Shown here piece by piece: positions 41,840-51,276 of a DNA stretch of 64,000 nt. The position numbers and the translations under genes are program-made. The notes under the pieces are model-generated. The model was not told the origin of the DNA and ran no database searches. It saw nothing but the letters and a program-made list of their open reading frames with translations. The DNA lies in the NCBI GenBank assembly GCA_949959185.1, contig CATLIX010000007.1, forward strand, positions 26,161-90,160. Direction: 5' to 3'. Positions within the stretch are counted from its first letter, which is position 1, and every line of letters begins with the position of its first letter. Origin of the DNA: an uncultured Eubacterium sp. GTDB lineage: Bacteria > Bacillota > Clostridia > Lachnospirales > Lachnospiraceae.

Positions 41840-43339
41840 TCACTGTTTTTTTTCTTCCTGTTTCAGCTTCAGTCTGGTACGGGCCCCGTCTCTGGTGTAG
41901 ATGGGCCTCTTTTTCAGAAAATCCAGGGGCAGACGCAGAAAGGTATCCCGTTCGTCCCGGTATCCGTTCAAATCTGCTCCCACAAAAGGCGCCAGATAGG
42001 GAATGCCAAAGCTCTCCAGATGAGACAGATGTATCAGCACGTACAGTATTCCTGCCAGAAAACCGAAAAATCCCAGATACCCGCACAGAAATATAAACAG
42101 AAATTTCAGGATACGGAATGCAGTGGCAAATTCCTCATTGGGTACTGCGAAGGAACAAAGGGCTGTCAATGCCACCACAATTACCACAATAGGGCTTACT
42201 ATATTGGCGTCCACCGCAGCCTGTCCGATAATCAGGCCTCCCACAATCCCTATGGTATTTCCATTTGCCCCCGGAAGCCGGACTCCTGCTTCCCGCAGCA
42301 GCTCAAAGGCCAGTTCCATCAGCAGAATTTCCACCACTGCCGGAAAAGGAACTCCCTGTCTTGCCGCCGCCAGTGACAGCAGCAGATCCGTAGGCAGAAT
42401 CTGGGTGTGGAAATTGGTCATGGCCAGATACAGTCCCGGAAACGTCATGGCCAGAAAGGAAGCCAGATAACGAAGCATTCTTGTAAAAGAAGCAATTTCC
42501 CAGCGGCTGTAATAATCATCGCTGGTCTGGATAAAGGTATTATAGGTGGCCGGAAGAATCAGAGCTACCGGGGAATTATCTGACAGCAGTACAATTCTCC
42601 CCTCCAGTATGGCCATGGCCGCCCGGTCCGGCCGCTGGGTGGTCTGAAACTGCGGAAAGGGGGAATACTTTCTCTTTTCTGTAAGCTGTTCAATAATCCC
42701 GCTGTCCAGGGCCCCGTCTATTTCAAATTCCCCCAGACGCTTTTCCACTTCTTCCAACATACCGGGGTAAATCAGATCTTTCATATATACCAGGTCCACG
42801 TTGGTGTGAGTGCGTTTTCCCGCAAAACTCTCTTTTACCTTTACATGGGGACTGCGGAGACGTTTTCGGATCAGAGCCGTATTCAGCTTGACGGATTCTG
42901 AAAATCCCTCATTGGAACCTCGAATTACCTTCTCAGACTCCGTTTCATATACGCCTCTGCCAGGATACCCTTTATCCGGAATCTTCAGAGCTTTTCCATA
43001 CCCTTCCAGGAAAAACAGAGCGTCTCCCGTCAGCATGCCCTGAGCTGCATCCTCAATGGTTTCAAATGGATCCGAATCAGAAATATCCTGCACATTCTGT
43101 TTTACATAAGAGACAAGTTCCTCCTCCGGCAGCTCCCGCAGTGTGGCAAGAATTTTGCCCACCGCCGAATCTTTCCAGTCAACGCTGCTGACCGACACCT
43201 CAATATAGGCAATATAACACTCCTTTTCCAGCTTCTGCCCTACTTTTATTTTTCGTTTTTTAATATCTGCACAATCAGAAAAAAGCGTCTCAAAATTCCG
43301 GATATTTTCCTGTAAATCCGGGGTAATCTCCATTGGCAT
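41840..43339 (-). CDS. gerKA: spore germination protein GerKA/GerAA
   Basis: A 499-residue A subunit of a germinant receptor. Family blocks are IKVGQKLEKECYIAYIEVSV, GSNEGFSESVKLNTALIRKR, VDLVYMKDLIYPGMLEEV, SDDYYSRWEIASFTRMLRY and a C-terminal membrane region of about five segments (for example GIVGGLIIGQAAVDANIVSP). The ATG at 43339 has GGAGG six bases upstream; alternative ATGs lie at 43345 and 43333. First gene of the operon. The intergenic repeat copy B occupies its immediate upstream region, so the promoter must lie in or next to that repeat. Confidence 0.93.
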   Translation of the reverse strand: MPMEITPDLQENIRNFETLFSDCADIKKRKIKVGQKLEKECYIAYIEVSVSSVDWKDSAVGKILATLRELPEEELVSYVKQNVQDISDSDPFETIEDAAQGMLTGDALFFLEGYGKALKIPDKGYPGRGVYETESEKVIRGSNEGFSESVKLNTALIRKRLRSPHVKVKESFAGKRTHTNVDLVYMKDLIYPGMLEEVEKRLGEFEIDGALDSGIIEQLTEKRKYSPFPQFQTTQRPDRAAMAILEGRIVLLSDNSPVALILPATYNTFIQTSDDYYSRWEIASFTRMLRYLASFLAMTFPGLYLAMTNFHTQILPTDLLLSLAAARQGVPFPAVVEILLMELAFELLREAGVRLPGANGNTIGIVGGLIIGQAAVDANIVSPIVVIVVALTALCSFAVPNEEFATAFRILKFLFIFLCGYLGFFGFLAGILYVLIHLSHLESFGIPYLAPFVGADLNGYRDERDTFLRLPLDFLKKRPIYTRDGARTRLKLKQEEKKQ

Positions 43340-43354
43340 AATCATCCTCCTTCT

Positions 43355-43500
43355 AAGAACAAAGCGGGCAAACCCACAGGGGCTCCCCATCCCCTCAATC
43401 CTGAGGGGATTGCACAGCAATATATACCTCTCCGCGAGCTGCGCATCATTGTTTTTCTCTTACAGGGAATCGCCGCTTTGCGGCTGCTTTCCTGTAAGAG
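43355..43500. repeat. intergenic repeat element, copy B
   Basis: This interval is related to 20369-20601. Shared blocks are AACAAAGCGG, CACAGGGGCTCCCC, a CCCCTCAATCCTGAGGGG hairpin, GCGAG..GCGCATCATT, and a terminal hairpin with ends CTTACAGGGAA / TTTCCTGTAAG (43459-43498). It has no open frame. It separates the GntR-gene terminator from gerKA. Confidence 0.65.
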
Positions 43501-43501
43501 A

Positions 43502-43531
43502 AAAAGGATAAGCATGACTGCTTACCCTTTT
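43502..43531 (-). terminator. intrinsic terminator downstream of the GntR-type gene
   Basis: On the minus strand AAAAGGGTAAGCA pairs with TGCTTATCCTTTT across GTCA, ending in a T-run. It begins about 40 bases past the GntR stop codon. Confidence 0.8.
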
Positions 43532-43569
43532 CTTACCATTCCTGTATATCGTTTCCCGAATTTTCCTTT

Positions 43570-44244
43570 TTATTCCTGTTCCTGAATAATATTTTTCACC
43601 ACCAGTTCCTGGTTCATCACATGATAGCTTACAATTTCCACTACCGTTTCCTTATCCTTGCGTCTCAGACCCTCATAAATCTTCTTATGTTCCTCAATCA
43701 GTCTGGGATAAACCGCATCGTTTTTCAGATACTCTACCCGGTAGCGGTACATCTGCTCCCGCAGATTATTGAGCATGTTCACCAGCTTGGGATTATCTGC
43801 CGCCTGATAGATGGTATCATGGAATTCCACGTCTGCCTGGGCAATTTTTTTCACATCCCGGCTCCTTGTACTTTCCTCAAAATTCTTAAGAGCTGCACGA
43901 AGCTGTTCCAGCGATTCCTCCGTCATGTTATCACAGGCCAGTCCTACCGCCAGCTCATCCAGAGCCTTTCGAATCTGCAGAACATCCTCCATATCTTTTT
44001 CTGTCATTCTGGCAACCTCCGCCCCTTTTCTGGGCATGGTCACCGCCAGCCCTTCCAGTTCCAGCATACGAATGGCCTCCCGTATGGGCGTGCGGCTGAC
44101 CCCAAGCCTGGAGGCAAGCTGCAGTTCCATCAGCCGCTCCCCCGGCTTCAGTTCCCCCTTGAGAATGGCTTCCCGCAACGTCTGAAATACCACATCCCGC
44201 AGGGGAAGATATGCATTCATATTTAATTCCAGCCTGTCCGTCAT
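43570..44244 (-). CDS. GntR family transcriptional regulator, FadR subfamily
   Basis: A 224-residue regulator. The N-terminal winged helix (EAILKGELKPGERLMELQLA, LGVSRTPIREAIRMLELEG) is followed by an all-helical FCD domain (DVLQIRKALDELAVGLA, ADVEFHDTIYQAADNPKL, EEHKKIYEGLRRKD) carrying metal-ligand-type Asp and His residues. FCD ligands are usually organic acids. It starts 3 bases after the ispE stop, so it is likely co-transcribed with ispE. Its targets are not evident. Confidence 0.9.
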   Translation of the reverse strand: MTDRLELNMNAYLPLRDVVFQTLREAILKGELKPGERLMELQLASRLGVSRTPIREAIRMLELEGLAVTMPRKGAEVARMTEKDMEDVLQIRKALDELAVGLACDNMTEESLEQLRAALKNFEESTRSRDVKKIAQADVEFHDTIYQAADNPKLVNMLNNLREQMYRYRVEYLKNDAVYPRLIEEHKKIYEGLRRKDKETVVEIVSYHVMNQELVVKNIIQEQE

Positions 44245-44247
44245 TTT

Positions 44248-45144
44248 CTACTCCTCTTTTCCTGCAGACTCCGTTCGAAACGTATTATAAATTTCTGTCA
44301 GATACACCTGTTTTGCCAGCGTCCCCTGCCGCAGTCCCTGACAGGTCTGCTCCGCCTTCTCCTTATCTTCAAACAGTCCGAACACTGTGGGGCCGCTCCC
44401 GCTCATCATGGCGCTGAGGGCTCCGCCGGCCATCATTTCTTCCTTGATTTGCTCAATTACCGGATACCGGGGAATGGTAACGCTTTCCAGCACATTTCCC
44501 ATATGGGCGGCCACCTGATGCAAATCCCCCTTCTTCAGGCCTTTTATCAGCATATCAATATCAGGGTGCACCGTATCCTTCTCCAGTTTCAGATTCTCAT
44601 ATACAAATTTTGTGGACACACTGACGGGAGGCCTTGCAATCACCACCTGGCACTCCGGCATGGGCGGCAGTGCGGAAAGCTGCTCCCCGATTCCCTCCGC
44701 CAGAGCGGTTCCCCGCATAATACAATAGGGCACATCCGCGCCGATTCGAACCCCCAGCTTCATCAGTTCTTCTCTGGAAAGCTGCAGATGAAACATCCGG
44801 TTCATTCCATATAGTACCGCCGCCGCGTCGGAACTGCCTCCTGCCATGCCGGCGGCTACCGGAATAAACTTCTGGAGGCTGATGACCATCCCGCCCTCCA
44901 GTCCAAATTCATCCTGCAGAAGTTTTGCAGCCTGACAGACCAGATTGTTCTCATTGTCCGGCAGATAATACAGATTTGTCTTTACCTGAATCCCCGGCTT
45001 TTCCCTCCTGCGCAGTATAAGCCTGTCATACAGCCGAATGGTCTGCATAACCATCCTTACCTCATGATATCCGTCCTCCCGGCGCCTGAGTACGTCCAGC
45101 CCCAGATTCACCTTTGCCAGAGCTTTTAATCTTAATTCCTTCAT
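44248..45144 (-). CDS. ispE: 4-diphosphocytidyl-2-C-methyl-D-erythritol kinase IspE
   Basis: A 298-residue GHMP kinase of the non-mevalonate isoprenoid pathway, which phosphorylates the 2-hydroxyl of CDP-ME. It has KALAKVNLGLDVLRRREDGY, the ATP loop PVAAGMAGGSSDAAAVL, GADVPYCIMRGTALAEGIGE and SGSGPTVFGLF. The ATG at 45144 follows ACAGGAGAAACCAT, giving MKELRLKALAKVN. The length is normal. Confidence 0.95.
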   Translation of the reverse strand: MKELRLKALAKVNLGLDVLRRREDGYHEVRMVMQTIRLYDRLILRRREKPGIQVKTNLYYLPDNENNLVCQAAKLLQDEFGLEGGMVISLQKFIPVAAGMAGGSSDAAAVLYGMNRMFHLQLSREELMKLGVRIGADVPYCIMRGTALAEGIGEQLSALPPMPECQVVIARPPVSVSTKFVYENLKLEKDTVHPDIDMLIKGLKKGDLHQVAAHMGNVLESVTIPRYPVIEQIKEEMMAGGALSAMMSGSGPTVFGLFEDKEKAEQTCQGLRQGTLAKQVYLTEIYNTFRTESAGKEE

Positions 45145-45273
45145 ATGGTTTCTCCTGTATTTTGTATACATACTGTCTGTTATAAGTTAAACATTTTTCA
45201 CTGGAAAAGTCAATATTTTCCGAAAAATGACAACTTTTTTGTCACATTTTGACACATTTTTTTATGTGTTGTC

Positions 45274-45302
45274 TTGCATAATAATTTTCTTCCTGCTATA
45301 CT
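45274..45302 (+). promoter_or_regulatory. candidate promoter of the chemoreceptor gene
   Basis: TTGCAT (45274-45279) and TATACT (45297-45302) are separated by 17 bases, about 95 bases upstream of the TTG start. No flagellar sigma-D type sequence was evident. The remaining bases between ispE and this gene are AT-rich without a gene. Confidence 0.5.
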
Positions 45303-45395
45303 TAATCTGGTATCTGTATGCGCCGCAGCAGGCCGCGTACATTACTGAACTGACACAGGTTACCATACCACACTTTTAGGAAGGGACTGAGACAT

Positions 45396-47183
45396 TTGTT
45401 CAAGAATTTTTTAGCAAAATCCCAGCAGCCGGAGCCCGTAATTAATGAACAGCCCAAAGCTGAGTCATCCCCAACCGAACTCTCCGTCGCAGAACATGAG
45501 CGGATTATTACCGAAATCGGTGATATGATGGAGACCCTTGGATTTGATACGGAACATCTGCTCTGGATTGCCAAACAAAATAAAGAAGCATTTTCCACCC
45601 TTGTACACCATAATCAGAAGATTGCCGATTCCTCTGCCGAAAACCTGGAACAGGCCACTTTCGTGGAAGAAAAGATTCAGCAGGTCAACCAGAACAGTGA
45701 GACCATGAATGAACATATCCGGCTGGTGGAAGAAAAAGCAGATGTTATCTTGAAAAACATCACTGAAAAAAATGAAACCATTAAAGAAACCTATCACATG
45801 CTTCACGATTTGAATGAAACCCTGCGGATTACCCAGGAGACCAATCTGAAACTGCTGGAATCCTCCCGGAACATTCACAAAATTGTGGAATACATCAAGA
45901 ATATCTCAGAGGAAACCACCCTGCTTTCTTTAAATGCTTCCATTACCGCGGCCCATGCGGGAGAAGCGGGCAAAGCATTCGCCATTGTAGCCGGAGAAGT
46001 GGGTAAACTTTCCGATGAAACGGATTCTTTTATCAATGAAATTGAAGAAATTGTAAAAGAACTGGAAGAAAATATTCAGAGCAGCCATGAATCCACCAAA
46101 CACTCCGAGGATTCCATTCAGAAACTGAACGGATTTGTGGAAAGCACCGTAAGTATCCTCACCGGGACCCATGACTCTCTGACAGATATCAAACGCAATA
46201 TGGGCAATCTGACAGCTGTTTCACAGACTAACGTGGAAGTATCCTCAGACGTAACAGATGCTTTGGGCAAACTGACAGACACCATTTCCACTTCTGCCAA
46301 CCAGTCTCATGAATCCATAGCACTGATTGCCCAGCATCAGAAAAAAACAGATACCCTGCTGTCCTGCTGTGACAACATCAGTTCCATGTGTGAAAATCTT
46401 CAGTACAGCATGTGTTCCATCAAAAATGAAAATGAAATTGTAATCGGTATCAATCCCTTTACTTCTCCCAATGATATCAAGAACATGTATCAGCCGGTAC
46501 TGGCCCGTATCTTTGAATCTCTGGGACTGAAAGTAAAAATTATTATCGTAAAGGATTACCTTTCTCTGGGCGACCAGATTCAGAAGGGTACCATGGACGG
46601 AGGCTGGTTCTCACCTTTTGCCTATATCACTGCGGCTGAGATGACCCCGCTGATTCCCATTGCCACTCCGTTAATCAACGGCAAAGATTATTATAATGGC
46701 TATATTATTACCAGAAATGATTCCGGTATTGAGACTCTGGAGGATTTACCCGGCAGAACCTTTGCCTACGTGGATAAAAACAGCGCTTCCGGTTATCTGT
46801 ATGCCAGACACAGCATCAAAGAAGCTGGTCTTGACCCGGAAAACATTTTTTCAGCCGTTTCCTTTGCAGGCAGCCATGACCAGGTAATCCAGGGCGTTCT
46901 GAACGGTGAATTTGATGCGGGAGCCACCTACAACGAAGCCTATGAGAAAATGCAGAAGTCCGGAACCGACATGTCCGGCATTAATATTATTTCCACCACG
47001 GGAAATATCCAGAAGGACGCCATCGCTTTCAGTAAAAATATGAATCCGGAACGGATTGAGCTTTTGAAAAAAGCATTTACCAGCTTTACGGACTTCTCCG
47101 GCATTACCACTCCGGTTACCGGTTTTGTGGAAGCAAAAGACAGCAATTATGACCTGATCCGTCAGGTACAAAATGCAAAATAA
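45396..47183 (+). CDS. soluble methyl-accepting chemotaxis protein with C-terminal PhnD-like binding domain
   Basis: A 595-residue protein from a TTG at 45396 (AGGAAGGG upstream). It has no signal peptide and no membrane helix. Residues about 50-340 are helical and include the conserved MCP hairpin tip, [20 protein letters not shown] then [20 protein letters not shown] (residues 170-208). Residues about 347-595 form a PhnD/TauA-type binding domain ([71 protein letters not shown]). PhnD domains bind phosphonate, phosphite or related oxyanions and are normally extracellular. Here the domain would be in the cytosol, downstream of the signalling module. A sensor of an internal ligand is the natural inference. 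Confidence 0.88.
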   Translation: MFKNFLAKSQQPEPVINEQPKAESSPTELSVAEHERIITEIGDMMETLGFDTEHLLWIAKQNKEAFSTLVHHNQKIADSSAENLEQATFVEEKIQQVNQNSETMNEHIRLVEEKADVILKNITEKNETIKETYHMLHDLNETLRITQETNLKLLESSRNIHKIVEYIKNISEETTLLSLNASITAAHAGEAGKAFAIVAGEVGKLSDETDSFINEIEEIVKELEENIQSSHESTKHSEDSIQKLNGFVESTVSILTGTHDSLTDIKRNMGNLTAVSQTNVEVSSDVTDALGKLTDTISTSANQSHESIALIAQHQKKTDTLLSCCDNISSMCENLQYSMCSIKNENEIVIGINPFTSPNDIKNMYQPVLARIFESLGLKVKIIIVKDYLSLGDQIQKGTMDGGWFSPFAYITAAEMTPLIPIATPLINGKDYYNGYIITRNDSGIETLEDLPGRTFAYVDKNSASGYLYARHSIKEAGLDPENIFSAVSFAGSHDQVIQGVLNGEFDAGATYNEAYEKMQKSGTDMSGINIISTTGNIQKDAIAFSKNMNPERIELLKKAFTSFTDFSGITTPVTGFVEAKDSNYDLIRQVQNAK

Positions 47184-47280
47184 TCGGATAAAGTGTTAAT
47201 TTTTTCCTCTGGGTTCCGATATAATTGATAAGAAGTAAAAGTTATGGATAACCATTTATATACCAGGGAGGGACAATACT

Positions 47281-47895
47281 ATGAGCGTAAACAGTGTGAA
47301 TAATGTAAACAGCAGTGCTGCGGCATATACCGCACCTGTTCAGCAGAATACCACCAAAGCTGCTGAGAATACCGAATCTTCCAAAAATACTGCCGCTGAT
47401 AAGGGCGTGGTATATGAGAAGAACAATGATACCAAAACACCTGCTAAAAACAGCATTTACTCCAGAGACGAAATCATCGCACGGATGAAGAGAGATACCG
47501 AGACCAGAACTGCACAGCTCAGGAGTCTGGTAGAGAAGATGATGACCAGCCAGGGAACCAAAATCGGCCAGGCTGATGATATGTGGAAATTCCTTGCCAG
47601 CGGTAAATATACCGTAAGCGCTGATGTAAAGGCTCAGGCTCAGGCTGACATCGCAGAGGACGGATACTGGGGCGTAGAGCAGACTTCCGAACGTATTGTG
47701 GAATTTGCAAAGGCTCTGACCGGCGGAGATACTTCCAAAATCGAAGAAATGAAAGCTGCTTTTGAAAAAGGTTTCAAAGCTGCTACCGGAGCATGGGGCT
47801 CCAAACTGCCTGATATTTCCCAGAGAACTTACGATGCAGTTATGGATAAATTCGATGACTGGGCAGGCAAAAAAGCAGAGGATGTAGAGGAATAA
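47281..47895 (+). CDS. conserved hypothetical protein, possibly DUF5610-like
   Basis: A 204-residue soluble protein with a GGGAGGG ribosome binding site. Residues 1-60 are a low-complexity Asn/Thr/Ser/Ala-rich tail. Residues 60-200 are helical, with GYWGVEQTSERIVEFAKALT, EEMKAAFEKGFKAATGAWG and LPDISQRTYDAVMDKFDDWA. I recall this C-terminal pattern from uncharacterised proteins of Clostridia and Proteobacteria, sometimes mislabelled as a hydrogenase-4 component; the DUF5610 assignment is tentative. The disordered N-terminus resembles small secreted or flagellum-associated proteins, but nothing here proves that. It stands alone after the chemoreceptor gene. Confidence 0.75.
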   Translation: MSVNSVNNVNSSAAAYTAPVQQNTTKAAENTESSKNTAADKGVVYEKNNDTKTPAKNSIYSRDEIIARMKRDTETRTAQLRSLVEKMMTSQGTKIGQADDMWKFLASGKYTVSADVKAQAQADIAEDGYWGVEQTSERIVEFAKALTGGDTSKIEEMKAAFEKGFKAATGAWGSKLPDISQRTYDAVMDKFDDWAGKKAEDVEE

Positions 47896-48111
47896 TTCTT
47901 TCTGCTGAATTTATGATATGACTTTTATCAATTATTATGGAACGCTGTAAGTGTCTGTTTATTGGCATTTCCGGCGTTTCTTTTTTTATCCTGTCGCACC
48001 AGGCTTCTTTGTTCTTTTAACAAAATTTTCACAGTATTTCTTTTTCGAGTATGCTATAATAAGAGCATATGTTTTAAATTCTTCAATTCATCACAGAAAG
48101 GACGAATATTT

Positions 48112-49433
48112 ATGGCGATTATGCTTCTTTTGTGCTGCGCCGTCATCCTCTCCTGTATCATCGCAAACCGCTTTTCCAGTAAATTCGGTATGCCTGCACT
48201 GCTGTGCTTCATGGCCCTGGGTATGATATTCGGCTCTGATTTTCCATTCTCCGCTCCAAAAATCTGAACCTGAGAGACTCCACCGCCCCGCTGCTGGAAA
48301 TTGAAAGCGGAAGTAATGACCCCATGGCCTATATGCTTACCATGATTGCCCTGGCCATGATTACCGGCGATACGGGCACTTCTATTCCGGTTATGATGTT
48401 TGCACAGATTACGTTCGGAGCGGTAATCGGAATTTTCAATGCATATGTGGGAATTGCAGTCCTCCAGAAAGGGGACATTGTTTCCGAAGGGATGGATACT
48501 GTTTTCGTAATTGCCCTGGCACTGCTGTCCTATGCCTTTCCCACCGTAATCGGCGGAAACGGTTACTTAAGCGTATACCTGACCGGAATTATTCTTGGGA
48601 ACAGCCACATCAGCAATAAAATCACGCTGGTACACTTTTTTGACGGGATTACCGGTCTGGCCCAGATACTGATTTTCTTCCTGCTGGGACTTCTTGCATT
48701 CCCTCACCGGCTGCCGGGAATTTTTCTTCCTTCCCTGGCCATTGCCCTGTTCCTTACCCTGGCTGCCCGGCCTGCGGCTGTGTTCCTGCTGCTGCTCCCG
48801 TTCCGCCCCTCTCTGAGGCAATGTATCCTGATTTCCTGGTCGGGGCTGCGAGGGGCTGCTTCCATCGTGTTCGCCATTATGGTCATTGCCAGCGGCGTAA
48901 GCCTGGAGCATGACCTGTTCCACATTGTATTTTTCATTTCCATGCTTTCTGTGGCCATTCAGGGCTCTCTCCTTCCTCTGGCCGCCCGCAGACTGGATAT
49001 GGTGGACAATACTTCCGACATCCGCAAAACCTTCAACGACTATCAGGATGATTCGGAGCTGACTCTGATGCAAATGTACATACCAGAAGGGCATAACTGG
49101 GAAAACCGCCTGGTTGGGGAAGTGAGCTTTCCCACCGGCTCCCTTGCTCTGATGATAAAACGGGAAAACGAAACTCTGATTCCCCGCGGCAACACACGGA
49201 TTCATGCGGAAGACACCCTGATTTTAAGCGTACCGGCCTACCACAGCGAAAATGACGGCAAACTGAAAGAAATCCAGATTACCCTCACCCATCCCTGGTG
49301 CGGAAAATGCATTGCGGAACTGGAGCTGCCGGAACATCTTCTGATTGCCCTGATTAAACGGAGAGATGAAAATCTGATTCCCCAGGGAAGTACCCGCATT
49401 TACACCGGAGACAGGGTTGTCATTTATAAGTAG
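48112..49433 (+). pseudogene. K+/H+ antiporter (NhaP2/CvrA type) broken by internal deletion and frameshift
   Basis: The ATG at 48112 (AGAAAGGA upstream) opens a normal antiporter N-terminus that reaches ALGMIFGSD at about 48240, then runs FPFSAPKI to a TGA at 48265-48267. In the next frame, FSILRSKNLNLRDSTAPLLE followed by IESGSNDPMAYML resumes the family sequence from about 48243 and stays open to 49433, including the C-terminal TrkA_C-like regions. Compared with NhaP2, roughly 90 residues (about two to three membrane segments, including the VGSTDAAAVF region) are missing at the junction and the two parts are out of frame. A separate 369-residue product from an internal ATG at 48324 is possible, but it would lack the first third of the membrane domain. 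Confidence 0.82.
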
Positions 49434-49884
49434 CAGAATGATTCTGTTCCAGTTCTTTCAGTCTCTGATTGATTTTCCTGGCTTCTTTTCGGTTAAACAG
49501 ATAGAAGCAGGCCCAGATTGCCATGAAAATACCGCAGGAAAATAAAAACTGCAGTACCGTATGGAGGACCCTGTCCGGATGAAAGGGAATCCAGCCCAAA
49601 GTAACCGCCACAGGGTAAAACACCCCCATTCCCACACAAAAATGTATGACTGTTTTCCAGAAAACAGAGGGTCGTTCGAACTGATAGACCACTGCTGTTC
49701 CGCCGCAGGCAAGGCCGATTATCATGGCACCGGCGGACTGCCTTGCAAAATCTTTACATATCATCATCCATATGCCTTCTCCGTCCCATAAAAAGCAAAA
49801 CAGACACATCATCACAAAGAAGGTACAGCCCAGAGAAATTCCGGACAATATATATTTTATCACCAGTTTTACCGTATATTTCAT
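49420..49884 (-). CDS. DUF3021 family membrane protein
   Basis: A 154-residue protein with four membrane segments (for example YILSGISLGCTFFVMMCLF and GAMIIGLACGGTAVVYQF) and a charged C-terminus. It overlaps the LytTR regulator gene by 4 bases (ATGA). LytTR-DUF3021 pairs are widespread in Firmicutes, and the membrane protein is thought to modulate its regulator. Its 3' end overlaps the broken antiporter by 14 bases in convergent orientation. Confidence 0.85.
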   Translation of the reverse strand: MKYTVKLVIKYILSGISLGCTFFVMMCLFCFLWDGEGIWMMICKDFARQSAGAMIIGLACGGTAVVYQFERPSVFWKTVIHFCVGMGVFYPVAVTLGWIPFHPDRVLHTVLQFLFSCGIFMAIWACFYLFNRKEARKINQRLKELEQNHSATYK

Positions 49885-50330
49885 TGCAGTCCCAGCCTTT
49901 CTTTGAAACTTTTGCGAAAACTTCTGGAAATATAATCTGTGACGCCGTTTTTCATAACCAGCTCCATGGTCCCGTTAAACCCTGCTTCCACATGGTTAAT
50001 CTGATTGATATTGGCAATGGCCGATTTTGAAATACGCACAAAACGGACATCAAGCATGTTTTCCAGTTCATACAGAGGTTTATCCAGCACATATCTGTTT
50101 TTAATTTTATCATAACAGACAATTTCCCGGCCTTCCGTTCGTATCAATGAGATATCTTCCGGCCTGATAAAGTAAGTTTTCCTGTCTTTTGCTGCAATCA
50201 GAGCGGGAGAGTCCGTATGTTCTTTTTCCAGCATGGAAATAATTTTCCCGATTGTTTCAGTCATTCTATTGATATAAAGAACCGCACAGGGCTCTTTATA
50301 CTCTTTACTGATTTTACATTCAACTTTCAT
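49881..50330 (-). CDS. LytTR-domain transcriptional regulator without receiver domain
   Basis: A 149-residue regulator. A short N-terminal region of about 50 residues is followed by a LytTR DNA-binding domain (AAKDRKTYFIRPEDISLIRT, YVLDKPLYELENML, VRISKSAIANINQI, DYISRSFRKSFKERLG). There is no receiver domain, as usual for regulators paired with DUF3021 proteins. It is divergent from an ABC-2 type transporter at 50503, which is the likely target. Confidence 0.9.
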   Translation of the reverse strand: MKVECKISKEYKEPCAVLYINRMTETIGKIISMLEKEHTDSPALIAAKDRKTYFIRPEDISLIRTEGREIVCYDKIKNRYVLDKPLYELENMLDVRFVRISKSAIANINQINHVEAGFNGTMELVMKNGVTDYISRSFRKSFKERLGLQ

Positions 50331-50502
50331 AGATGCGGCTCCTTTCCTGATTATTATACCACAGGGGAACCTTTGCTGCCTGCATTTCAGACATGAAATT
50401 CTACCGCTTGCACATCGCGGGCTGCCGCTCCCGCCCCACCTGTTGTTTCTGTTCCCTCTCCGTTATAAAATGGCAGTAACATAAAAACAGGGAGGAATTA
50501 CT
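50331..50502. promoter_or_regulatory. divergent control region between LytTR and ABC transporter
   Basis: A minus-strand TATAAT lies at 50358-50353. The inverted repeat ATTTCA-GACA-TGAAAT is at 50384-50399. A plus-strand TATAAA-like box precedes the ABC gene near 50464. A clear pair of LytTR direct repeats could not be identified by eye. Confidence 0.35.
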
Positions 50503-51276
50503 ATGACACAGGAACTGGTACAGGTGGAACGTCTGAATCTCACATACAAAAAGTTACATGCCCTTCAGGATATTTCCTTCTCCGTAAAATCCGGAGAGAT
50601 TGTGGCCGTCATCGGACAAAACGGCTCCGGAAAGACTTCTGCGATGGAATGCATAGAGGGCCTGCGAAAACCGGACAGCGGACTGATTCGGGTGTTCGAA
50701 AAAGATCCCTGGCTCTGCCGCAGGGAGATATATAAGGAAATGGGCGTCCAGCTTCAGGAATCGGAATATCCTCTGAAAATCAGAACAGAGGAACTATGCC
50801 GGCTGTTTGCTTCTTTTTATGACAGGCCCGCTGACTGGAATTTACTGCTGACCCAGATGGGACTGAATGAAAAAAGAAAGCACCCGGTTCACAAACTGTC
50901 CGGCGGAGAGAGACAGCGGCTGTCCATCATCCTTTCCCTTATGGGACGTCCAAAACTTCTGGTGCTGGATGAATTAACTACAGGTCTTGACCCGGAGGTA
51001 AGGCAGAATATGTGGCTCAGCTTTGAAAATATCAGAAAAAGCGGCGTAGCTGTTCTTACGGTGTCCCATTATCTGGACGAGGTAGAAGCCCTTGCAGATA
51101 AAATCCTCTTTCTGGAAAAAGGAAAACAGCAGTTCTTCGGAACCCAGGGAGAATTCCGGGAATATGTGAAAAGGCGCCTTCCCCGGCATGAATGGGAAGA
51201 ACCTGTCTCTCTGGAAAAACTTTATTTTATGATTGCACCGAAAACAACCGGTCTGACTATGGAGGGGATATTATGA
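50503..51276 (+). CDS. ABC transporter ATP-binding protein (ABC-2 type system)
   Basis: A 257-residue ATPase: Walker A GQNGSGKTSAMECI, Q-loop GVQLQESEYPL, signature LSGGERQRLSIILSL, Walker B LLVLDELTTGLDPE and switch His in LTVSHYLDEVEAL. The start has AGGGAGGAATTACT upstream. It overlaps the permease gene by 4 bases. It is the divergent neighbour of the LytTR-DUF3021 pair, a layout typical of drug or peptide efflux systems. Confidence 0.9.
   Translation: MTQELVQVERLNLTYKKLHALQDISFSVKSGEIVAVIGQNGSGKTSAMECIEGLRKPDSGLIRVFEKDPWLCRREIYKEMGVQLQESEYPLKIRTEELCRLFASFYDRPADWNLLLTQMGLNEKRKHPVHKLSGGERQRLSIILSLMGRPKLLVLDELTTGLDPEVRQNMWLSFENIRKSGVAVLTVSHYLDEVEALADKILFLEKGKQQFFGTQGEFREYVKRRLPRHEWEEPVSLEKLYFMIAPKTTGLTMEGIL

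Noticed and set aside
47281..47895. Naming the protein a hydrogenase-4 component G
   Set aside because: That label sometimes appears on similar proteins, but nothing in the sequence or context indicates a hydrogenase. I treat it as a propagated misannotation.
48324..49433. Intact 369-residue antiporter starting at the internal ATG
   Set aside because: The frame upstream of this ATG still encodes conserved antiporter sequence back to about 48243, and the N-terminal third is missing. It is better described as part of a broken gene.
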